Shown here: positions 49,101 through 61,100 of the stretch, one piece after another
Layout of the letters: each line of letters opens with the position of its first letter
Numbering within the stretch: the stretch's first letter is position 1
Assembly (NCBI GenBank): GCA_911728455.2
Contig: OU452233.1
Coordinates: 12,901,214-12,965,213 of the forward strand
Direction of reading: 5' to 3'
DNA from: Marthasterias glacialis
Lineage: Eukaryota > Echinodermata > Asteroidea > Forcipulatida > Asteriidae
Length of the DNA stretch: 64,000 nt
The notes under the pieces: generated by a model
What the model saw: only the letters and a program-made list of their open reading frames with translations
Told to the model about the DNA's origin: nothing
Databases searched by the model: none
Made by a program: the position numbers and the translations under genes

Positions 49101-52100
49101 CCCCCAAACATATTGACCACTCACACCATTGGCTACATCATCACGTGGGCAGCACATTGTGCGTCTCTTCAATGCCACACTGCACGACATGAACGCGCTT
49201 GCTATAAGTACGCGCACACATGTTTACATTTTCTAATAGGATTTTATCTTGTCGGTCTTTTGGTGGCGTAGCTAAGGCTGTGATTGGTCAACACGTATGG
49301 GGGCGGAGCTTAATGGGTTGGTATGTTGTGTTTACCGGGTTACTCTTTTTAGAATAAAAGCTCTGCTGGCTGCTAAATAATCTAAATCATTTAAAATATC
49401 ATAGAATTCAGCCCAAGATGAGTTGTTTAGTCTGTCAACAGATGTTACCTTTCAAGTCTAGATGTATTTGCGCACAGATTGTATTAGTAAAGCTCTTACA
49501 ATGTTGATCAACTTTGTTATCTACAAATTCCTCAAGTTGTTCGATATAATTGGACATTTAGTGTGGAAAACAAGACGCAAGACAGAGCAGGGGATCTTCT
49601 GCATTAGTTTGTATGTAACTGATTTGTCAGTTTATGTAAGTACTTGTGTGTAAACACACTTTATATTCCCTGGAGTACTCTGATTGTAGCTGATTAAGGA
49701 GAGATTTTAGTCACAATTAGAAACTCATCTTGAGTAAGAAAAGAAAAACAATCTTCCTCTTCGCTCAGGTTCCAATTGTACCCACATGGCTTTTAATCAC
49801 TTTTGGAAAAAAAAAGTGAAATGGTTTCATAATATCATAGAAACCAGAAATGGTTCTCATGATGAATTGTTGTATCCCAACGGATATTTTACAAGAATTC
49901 TGTGGAAATTGGACCCCTTAAATATGTGATAACTATTTTATTTTAACAGCATGAAAACAGACATAAACTTTAACAGGAATTTGCCTCGGCTGCCTGTGTT
50001 TTTTAAACCAGAGAGATCATAAAGTCACTGAGAACTTGTATCTCAAATAATTTAATGGAGAACGTTGTTGGAAAAAGTAAGCAACTTTAACTTCACAACA
50101 CTACAAACACGCTTATGGTTATGGTGCTATGTACTTCAGCATAATTCATAACACAGGATTATAACATTAGCAAGCTTTGCATGTTTAAGATGGCTGTGAA
50201 ATGCACTAGTCTTTTCTGAGAAGAAGTGTTGAATGTTCAAATAATTCTGTAAGACTAACCACTGGCTTCTTTCAGAGCTGCTATGTCTTGTAGTCCCACA
50301 AGATTTACCAAATAGCCAAAGTTTTATGCACATACATGTACTTAAATTTATTTAATCAAGATGATATGACATTTCTTATCTTTACAAGAGAGCCTTCAAT
50401 GCCCAAATCCCGTCATCAAACCTCATAGTAGTAAGCCACATGTGATTTCATGCTTGGTTTCTCCCCAGCTTCTAGACCACGCCTCTATTAAGACCCCAGA
50501 GCAAAAGAGTTTAGTTAGGATACAACTCTCTGCAGACAGCCAGCAGTCTTTGATATCTCGTACAGTGTATGGCACTGTGTGAGACACCAGGTCAGGCATC
50601 TTTAACACTTCTGACTCATTCCCCCTCCATAAAAAAAGCTCATTTCACTGTCAAGGTCATGTCAAGTGTAGGCCATGCATAGTAAGTGCTGATGTGCACT
50701 CTACATCTACTCATATGCATTGTGATGATGATGTCAAACATTGATCAGATCACTCAATTCATATCTGCATCTCAGAAGTGTTGAATAAAAATACACTGAT
50801 ATTATTTGCTTTGAAACACTCTGCTTGGGATTTTATGATATTCATGCTTAACCAGTTGTTGCCGGGATTATTATTTTTTTGTCCTGTCCCCCTGGCGGGA
50901 TTATTTTGTCGGAATTGCTGGAATCATTTTTGTTTCTTTGAGAGCACTGCTGGCACAAGGAAACCCTGACTTGACAAAGCAAAGAGAACAAAGAATCTCC
51001 TTATTGCATTGTGCGTTTTGTTTTTTCAACCGAGAAAATGTCAAATTCACGCACTGTGAATTGCAAAACATCGGCCATTATATACAGTATAGGATTGGGC
51101 CGAAAGACAATAAATAAACAATGGTGGAAGCCTTTCGATGTCTCGTAATCCTCTTGGAACAAAAAGACTAAGGTCTGGAATCATGGATTACACAAAAACC
51201 ACCTCTCAATAGCTAGAAAACGGCAAAATCTTCAAGATCATGTTTTGTCTTTGTGTGGGTAACGCATTAGACGGCGTGTGTGTGGCCTGTGCATGCTTAG
51301 CAGTGGAATGTCTAGGGGACCTTTGTTCCGGAGTTCCGATTTTACTTAATGGCGTCTTTACACGACTTCCATTTCCAGGCAAGGGAAACATTTACCTTTG
51401 TAGACGTCATCTAACGGCTACTGGTTAAAGGTGGATTTTATCTCCACACTTGATCTTTTCCGGCATGATGAAATCCCTAATAGACCTATGCACTGTATAT
51501 GCAGTTGTATATGAACTTGTTCAGATGAAAGAGTAACTTGTTTGAAAAGACCTTTGAAAATGCATAGGCCCCCTCCCCCCTCTGTATTTCAGATTTTTAT
51601 GAATCTTGCCACAAACGTTAATTCCACCAAGTTCTACATGATGACATGAGGAAAAAAAGAAAAAAAGAAAAAAAAAAAACACGAGAGGGCATAATTGCGG
51701 TGTTTTTGCCCAAATGCTATAAAACTTTGAAAATTTGTTTAATTTACAATGATGATAACATGACATTGTATTTTATTACATGGGTCACTGTTTAGAGTGC
51801 TGTTATTGTTGGTTTGTCCAATTTGGGGGGGAAATTTGTATTACTATTATTTTCCCCATTAAAAAATTGATATTGCCGCCAGCTTTTGGGGCCCAGCGTG
51901 CAATGATGATCCCTAGTTGACGATTCTGAAGTATTTCTTGGCCTGAAAAATTGGAAATTAGTATGTGAAAAATATTCATTAATTGATAACAAGTTTTATG
52001 TTGTTTGAACTCCTAAACAAGCTGAAAACACAAAATCCCAAAATCTATTTTGAGTTCCCACAATGCATTTAACACTATCACATGACATATCACTGCTACT

Positions 52101-55100
52101 CTTTTTAAAAGAAGACAAAAAATAATGAAATTTGTTTTAAAAAAAAGAAGAAGAAAAAAAAGCTCATTAAAAACATCAACGTTTGATTGCCCAAGCTCAA
52201 ACAAATGGTTGTCATGGTAACAGATGACACCTGATAACAGCCATTTGTTACAATATGACCTATATAGTTAGGGGGGGGGGGGGGGGGGAGAAGCAAAATG
52301 CGTGACTTATTCAATTCCTTTAACATTTGTTAAGTGCAGATACAAATGAGTAATTTTACCAGGCAAGTTTGAGCATCATTTACATCATATCTTCATCATA
52401 GTAGGAAGGCACAACATTTATTTGTTTTCCCTTATTTTCTCTGTGAGCACAAAAATGAGATAATGAGTTTTCATTGTTTGGTTTCTGTCTTCATGTCCCA
52501 ATCAACATTACCCAAAAATTTGACCTACACTCATTCTCACACAAACATGAATATCATTAAAAACGCTGGGATTTTTCCAGAACATTAATCATGTTGCTTT
52601 TTAGAAAGACCAAAGTCGTGGTTGGTCACTAATCATTTTGCTACATTCAGTCTTTGAAGAATCATTGCAAATGTACTGCAAACCATTTTGGGACTACAGT
52701 AAGACTGGATTGTTCTTCGATTGACTTGTGGAAGTCATTAAAATCTGTTATAAAATTTGTTCAAAAATGAAGCTTGCAATCTAATAATGTTTAAAGTATA
52801 ATTTTGTTAGTATAGTAGCAACCCAGGTATATGAAAACTAAACTAACATATAATAACATCAACAATAATTTGAAATTGTTTCAGGTAACTTTTAGTAACT
52901 TATTTGTGAGCATTTCCGTGGTTAGTAAATGTTATGTCAGAAGCATGTTTCAAGACAAGAGTGAGTTCCTTGGACTTGCATAATGAGGCATCAGTAGGCG
53001 TTTGCATCAGAGCTTGTTCTATACATCAGCTTTATATTCACTTATTCTCAGTTTACTGTGTTGCTATTAACCAACCAATAACATGCCTGAAGTTTCTATG
53101 GCAACTGATTATGATCATGCTTTTTCGTCAACCACATTTGCTTCAAGACCCCCACCTCCCACATGTCCTTTTCATTGACACAATGCAATAACAGTTTGTA
53201 ATGAAGATATCTCTAATCGTTTCTTGTTGTCTAATTTGACATTTGAGCAAACTACTCCAACCCCCCCCCTCCCCACCACCATCATACTGCTGTGTAAAGT
53301 GGTATAATCATAATTTGCTAACAAACATCAATTGTAACATATTTAATGTAACTCACGTGCTTCACTCTAGCACTAACATGGAAGTACAATCATTGTAGAA
53401 TTTCCACCAAAGGAAACTTAATTTTAATGCAAGCAAGCTTAACTCCCAAGTAAACTAGAGTTGGACTACCTACAGCCTTTGATGATGGTTTGTACTGTAT
53501 AGTTGACTAATGACCAAACTCTTTAGGCATGGTTGAGTCCTTCGTAGTCTCTGTTCCATCCATTGCAAAGAAAAGTGGTTACCTGGCTAATCACTGTGCC
53601 ATGGTGTAATAGCTGTATTGCTGAATGATTTTATGCGGAATTCTTGTCGCTAGAAAATTAACCACTTATTGATAACTAGTTACCCATTCAATTTGGTTTG
53701 CTGTGTAGATGTAGCATAACAGATTTATGGGATTCAAAATTAGGGGTAAAAGTGAATTACCACAGCTTTTCTGATATCTATCAATGCCACATCTTGTTCA
53801 TGCTTGAAGTAGACTAGCAGACTAGTCAAAGTTATCGTGTATCATTCACTATTGCCAGGCCTCAGATCTTTCAAAGTTTGATTTACTTGATTGTATATGC
53901 TGAAGGATTTCATTGCATGGAACTATACCGTTCTGATTGCAACAAACTGTTAAAATTTGTGTTTGATTTTAAGGTTGTTCATAGCAAGTGACATTTTCAT
54001 TTAGAGGTCAACAGTTTGAAGACCTTTTCATCCAGCTGATTTTTTTCAAATAATTGTTCCTTCTTTCTCCCTGCATTGTTGACAGCATTTACAAAACTAA
54101 GATTTTTTACCTTCACATATTTTTTACCTTCCCCATGTAATTACTCTCTGTATTACTGTGAAAAAACAAAAAACATAACCAGAGCCAAAGACTGTAAGAT
54201 GTGTCTGTACACAAAATGTTTACATCCTGCAGCATGCAGTGGAAATTGCTGAAACAAAGGTGGAGGTAATTGTAACTAATTACTCATTCAGTGAGAAGGT
54301 AGGGTTTCTGAAAAGTATTACTCTCTGTGCAACCTTGAAATTAATGAGAATATTGCTCTACTACATAGGTTCAGTTATGTTTCCATCCCATCTTCGGTCA
54401 TTTTGGGAATGAAGATATATCTATAATCCTCCATCTGTTTCAATTTTGTTTCTCTTTCATCTATCATCACCATGAATCTCAGAAGAGCTGGACAGGTTGT
54501 CACTCCTGTCCGGCCCTGGCATGCCTGTATTATCTACCCTCAGAAGGCCTAGTGATGGCCCAGTCACAGTCTGAAGAAACGGGTATATGCAACCAGGCGC
54601 TAGGTATGCTAGCTGTCATTGGTGTAAACTACAGTAAAGGTCTTGACAATATTGCTTGAAATGTCATTAACATGTTTCATAAATCTCAAACGCTCACATA
54701 TATTTAAGCAGCTAAAATGCTCAGTAATGAAGAGTTCTTTTGACTGATTTCCCCGTGATTGGATTGTGAGAATCAAAGTAGCACTGAAAGAGTTTTAAAA
54801 TTAACCAAGAGCAATCTGCAGTGTTATTTTATTTGTCCAATATGTGACATTTTTATTTAAAGGGGCTGTGCCATCATGATTATAGCAGGCCTGTGGCTGT
54901 GCATGGAAAGATGAACTCTCATCCAGATACTGCACATGTGATGTGACCGCCAGCGTGTATGCGTGCGTAGTAACTGGGTTATTCAATTTACTGCTATAAT
55001 CATGACGACACAGCCCCTTTGAATTAAAATATTTTAAAAGATATTGTCAAGACCTTTTTGATGTATGAGCAAGCCAAGTGAGCTGAATATCTGTTGGCTG

Positions 55101-58100
55101 ATGTCATTTGTAGCTGGCATTTGTTGCATGTTGTCATCATGTTAGCTAAGTAGAGCTTTGCATTGTTTTTACCTACTCGTAATGTTTTCTAAAATTCTTT
55201 GTTTTTGAGTTAATTCCACATACCCTGCTGATCATTGTTAGTTATTTTGCTGTGAAATAGTTGGAATGTTTTACTGCATGAGTGCAACAAGATGGTATGA
55301 TGAGAAAGGACTCTGTAGCAATCACTGCAGCCAGATCAATATCTATCTCAAATATTCCTGAATGTATGCTCTGAACCAATGGTGTGAGATGATGAACAGA
55401 CAAGACCACACATACTATTGTCATCAGAATGTCAACATGAATATTACCATGTCATTTCTGTTTGTGGGATCATTTGTAATAGGTACCTAGGTGAAGACCA
55501 AATGGCTATTTATAAGGAAAGTACATTTTGAGATTAATATGCTGATTAAATAATGGGTAACCAGTTCAGTATATTAAGATGGCCAGTAACCTGTTTCTAG
55601 CTATTAAGCAAACTTTTGATGTACTCAGCAGTTTGAAGAATTTGATCCAAGGGCCTAACATTTCAGTCCTGGTATTTGGGCTTGTGACAAATCACTCTGA
55701 AAATTATTACCATTATACATCCTCTCAGGCTATGTCAGAACTAAATGACTGTTGGCTGGAGTGACAGTGTTTAAGAATAGGCATTTGTTAGTCACAGCTG
55801 AAGTCATTGATTCAGACATGACTATGTGGTTGGAAAGGAGCAAATCTTGCAAAATAGAAAAATACCGGCTCAAGAAAAATCACTATAACCATTCCTTGCT
55901 GCTGCCATCTTTGTCATGTCCCCTGTATGCTGTAGCAAAAATCAGTATTGATGCAAACAGAAACCAGACTATCTAGCCTCTTTTTCCATTAATTAAAATG
56001 GAAGTGGTCATTGTAAAGCACAAGAACAATATACTTGAGATAATTATATGAGCATGAGCTGTTCATGAATGATTGCCAACTTCATTCCCATTAGTGAGAT
56101 TCTGAACCTCATAGGAAAGTACACTGAGCATGACACAGAAAACGAAACAGGCTGGCAAATTACTCAATGATAGAGCTTGATAACCTTTCCTGTACCATAG
56201 TGGCTAAGCTATAAAATATTGACAACTTATAAGGAAATGTATCAAGGAATTCTCAATGTGTAGGTTGTCTTAACTAGTTGATGCCGGATGACATGTAAAC
56301 AGGCTAATATTGTCCAAACCAGCAAATGAACGTCGTGTAAACTTGCCATTGTGTAAAATGGGAATACCAGAACAAAAGTAGCTTGGACATTTTGTTTCAG
56401 AGCGTGCTCAGCGAATGCACTCACAGTGCAATGCTCACCCACACAAAGAGAACAAATGGTGTTGAATATTATGCAAATTTTTGCCCATTTTTGCCCATGC
56501 ACAGGTTATTGTGTAATCCCCGATTCCAGACCTTTGACCTTTTTGTTCCAAGAAGAGGATTACAAGACATTGTTCATTCATTGTATTTTGGTTCAATGGT
56601 TCCAGATTGAGGAACAATCCTTGACAGTAGCTCACGGCTGAGGTTTTGTAGTTTACAATACAGGGTGAAAGCTGACATTATCTTGATAGAGAAAACAAAA
56701 ATCCTGGTGCTTCAAAGATAGTCTTTGTTCTCCTGGCTTTGTCAAGCCAAGGTTCCTTTGTGCCAGCAGTCTTCTCAAAGAAAAATGACTGCGGCAATTC
56801 CGGTGGGAACTTGTTGAAGGTTTAAACCTAATTTATTCAGGGTCATGGAACATTTCATGTATCCATTTGTTTTTTAATTGAAAGCTAGTCAAAATGAGCA
56901 TAACCACATTCAAACAAAACTTCTTTATGATGCGAGGGGAAAAACATTTTTTTTTTAAGAAGAAAATTTACCTGCAGACCCAAGGTGTCTGATCTTGATG
57001 TTTCTACCAGACACACACTGCTTGAAGTGCGCAGTGATGACACCTAGACCATTTAATATTGTCAGTTATTGGAACAATATCCGAATATTTGTCTGTCCAT
57101 TTAACTACTTACAGAAGCAACTAGTTAACAGATCTGTCATAACACCTGGCAATATCTCCTCTGGCATTTATAAGAGGTTGTGCTTAGAAAGTCGTTTGTG
57201 TTTTTTGTGACAGTGAAAGCAGACACAGCGCTGACTAATGTTACCACTTTTGTATCTATTGTTGTTTGAGTGTGTTTAATGTACTTTGGGCATTTTGTGA
57301 ATAGAGCTGTGTATAGAGACTGTAGAACACAGGTTGCTATTTCTATTTTGCATTGCATGTTAAATGTGGCATTTGTAATAGCATAGTTTCCTCTGATATC
57401 CCAAACATTGTATATGCAGTTAGAATTGGGAGAAAATATTTCAGATTTGTTATTATTTTTTTTTTTTTTAAGTAATAGCAAACAGTGCTCTCTATTCCGT
57501 TGTTTAGAGAAGACATGCAAAAGATAAAGGAGAGGACAAAACATTGACCAAATTGTTGTTTTGCAGGGTTTTTATTATGATGTGGGGGACCTAGTTTTGA
57601 GTCCCATTATAGTTTGTAAGCTCCAGGAAAGAGACTAGGATCTGCTTATTTAACATGGATGGCAATCAAAACAAAAGAGCAAACAAAAGGAAGGGGAGAC
57701 ATGCTTGATTTTTGTGAAACATTTTTTATTTAAAAAGTTAATTCAACGTTCAGTTTGAGATGTTCTTTGAAACACTCTAAAATCAAAGTTTGTTTACTAA
57801 ATATGTAATAATATATGGTTTTAGGAAAGTTATAATTCATTTGGTTTTTCAATGAAATATGAAATATTTATGGCTGTCTGCTCGATATCTCAGTGTTTTT
57901 AATTCTGCACTAAACCACCTCACCAAATATCTATGTTGTCTTTTTGAGGCATTATTGACCTTGCAGTTTTGCAAAACAAATCACTTGATGTAGAAAACAA
58001 GTTCAGTTCTTGTATTATGTGTACGTACTTGGGCTTGGTTTTCTGTGTTGTGTACACAAATTGCTTTAATAGTCCTAAGTGTATAGACAATATTTAGAGT

Positions 58101-61100
58101 ACATGTAATATCCTAGTTTCTTGCCACTTGTGTTGGTGTAAAAGTTGATGGCAGAATTTGATTGTAAATATTCCATATAACACCTAGAAACAACATCAAG
58201 AGAGGCAACAGTGCATACTATACTTGAACAGGATCGGAGTATAAGCCCTGGGGTGGAGGAGGTATGTAGGAACAAGGTTGACTCGACTCTGAGTTGATTT
58301 CAGTTTTTTGTGCTGGCTGAGTTATTTTTGCTTGTTGAGTTGAACTGCTGAATTTGTTGATGGTACCATTCTAATCTGAAGACTGATTAATGTTAACCTA
58401 TACTAAGATTGTACCATACTCTTGCTTACATTGTACAAATGAACTCCAACCTCAGTGCTTGTTAAGCTTTTCTTCCTCCATGTTTTCAGTAAGAACTTTC
58501 CCATATACACCAAAATCCCACAACTTATGATAACTCAAAGCCTTAATCTTTGTAATCAAAGAAGATTAATACAATATGCCTCTGATTTGGTAGTAGTTGG
58601 AAGGATAAGCAGGAGAAAAGTACCAAACTTTTGGACCCTAGTAAGATATTTATTTTGGTTTTACCCATACACCAATGTGAGATAAGCACTGTATACTCAA
58701 TGCTTCCGAGTCAAGTGGAAACAAAAAATCCACAGACTACTTGGGTGGGATTCTAACCCATGACCACTGCATTCTAGAGTTAATATTGATATTCATTGCC
58801 CTGTACAATGCTTTGATTCTGTCAAACTATGGCAAAGTCAGGAAGAATTTCAGATGTTTGAATTTTGGGTTTTTTAAGAGTACCGTAACTCATCCCTGAT
58901 TTTTTTTACTAACGTTGGAGTAATGTGCAAATGGATTGAATGCGTTGTGGTACTACCTAGTAAATTAAGCTCCACGAAATAATCTATAGACAGCTATCAT
59001 TGTGTCTCCATCTTGTTTGTACATGATACAATGAAGTCATGCAAGTAGAGAGGCTAGAAGTGAAGATAGTCTGGTCCTTTGATATACGATAACAGTTTCT
59101 AGCATGGTTGTGCATGGAATCAGACAAAGATGGCAACAGTGTGATTGAAAGTCTGTTGCTAGTGCATGAGAATTTCTGTTGATGCTGTATGAATATACTT
59201 ATCACTTCAAAAACCAAACAAAATAAGAAATATGTAAATAATGTGAAAAAATACTTCTTTTTTTCTTCGTTAAACCAACCTGTTGCAATTTTCAAATGAA
59301 GTAATTAAAAAGTATTCTCACTGGACAAGTTAAAAAGAAGTAATTTCAAGGCAAAAGTTGTTGATTTGTTCAGAAATCTGTAGACAAATGTTTTGTTAGA
59401 AAGCAGTAAGTGATGCTTTGTGTTAATCTGTGAATAAGTGTCAATGTGCATGAAGGAACAGCTGCATGAATTAATTGTTACCCATTATTGAACTAATGCA
59501 TGTTATTTTAAGTGTAGTCTGCCGATTCTCCCAATTGCGCATTATGAGCTACAAAAGTGATGCTTGTGGCATACAGATATGCCAAGTTGATCAACAGAAC
59601 CTCTTTGAGAAGAGCATTAGTTACATTTTAAGATTGGTGTCTTATTGTCACTAAAGGGAAGCATTTTTCACCATTGAGATAATGGCGCTGACCAATCATA
59701 TTACACTGGTCACTCATCAGTTTACTAAGCGGACATTTTCTAAGTGGACATTTGTATGCAATTGACCCATAGGGATGTTCACCCATGGTGGGTCAGCAGA
59801 GTTCTGTGCATGACATCATGAGTGCTCCCTCTAGTTCTTATATATAACTCTCTGTGCAACACTAAAACCTTAACTGGTTTTAAACAGTTTATATTGGATG
59901 CTTTTTCAAACAGCTTTCACAAGTAGAAAGTATTGTGAAACCAAACATTGCAGGGAACCATTTAAATGCAGTTAATGTTAAATGGCATTTTGGTTGAATT
60001 TTAGTAGAAGTTTCGTTAGCTTAGCCAATTTGTTTATACCCATATAGGATATTACTTCATGTACTTGAGATAATTCCAGTATTTTTGATTAATGTTGAAT
60101 GTAACTTGCCCTTAGTAGCTCTGTAAAAATGTCTGCCATGTTTGGTCACAATAATGCATGATGAAATAACCATATGTATACCTGGTGATGTCATGCTTGA
60201 AGTATTTTATTAATGCATTCTATGTCTTAACTATTGTTCACCAGTATTTATCAATGGGCAAGCTGCTCAATTAACATTATATCAAAGGCACAGCATCATT
60301 AATGTATTCTATCTAAGTACTACTAGAGACAAACTTCTTCTATAGACCTTATGTGTTGACGTCATCCAGCTGCCATCTAAGAGGTAAAACGATGTTGAAC
60401 AATAGAAACGCACAGCTTTGTACGTGCGGCACACAGGATTGGCCAATGAACAGCCTCCTTTTGATCTCTAGGTGATGGCGTCCTACATAAATGAAGTCAT
60501 GTGCATGAAGGTCTATTGTAGATTCATGTTCTAATTAACACATTCCTTAGGGCCTTACCATTTTAAGGCAGTAGTGTTACGTCACAGGGCTTCAAAATGG
60601 CTGACAGATCCTAAGCCAAAGCCAATGTCATCAGGTGTCAACTGAAATGTTTCTTTTTTATCAACCATCCATCAATTTAACCCTTCTCATTTTTGGCAAC
60701 TTTTATTACCTAGCTGGTTGTCCAATTTCCAATAGTTAAATAAATGACATTCACTGATACTTAACTATGTTTGCCATTTATATGAAATATTTTCTTAAAG
60801 TTGCAAAGCACACAAGTTTGCCTAATAAATTGTTTATCATGACTGGATCTAAGAATGTGGGTAAATTATATATTCAGAATGTCAATGAAATAGTAGGTCA
60901 ATGAAACTTGGCCTTGGCTTAAGCTGGGCCAGGCAATTTGAACATCTGAACATTTAGTTATCAGAACTTCTAGACAGTGCTGAAGCTTTGGTTTCCACAA
61001 TGCCTTTCAGATTCCTTCATGTATTCATCTTGTTATTGCTTTCCTTTTGCATTACAGCCAACAAAACCCAAGCAGCCAAAAGCCATCAAGCCAGAGGAGT

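Larger units (their letters stand above)
47577..61057 (+). other. 13.5-kb 3' flippase intron
   Basis: Contains the 35/140-bp array, two candidate alternative C-terminal exons, TTAA-family copies 3 and 4, a GC-rich MITE (49091-49308), a TTAAAGGGG palindrome (54857-55022), a poly-G run (52271-52288), a SINE relic (58690-58790) and a short TIR pair (60343-60524). No separate gene is supported. Confidence 0.65.
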
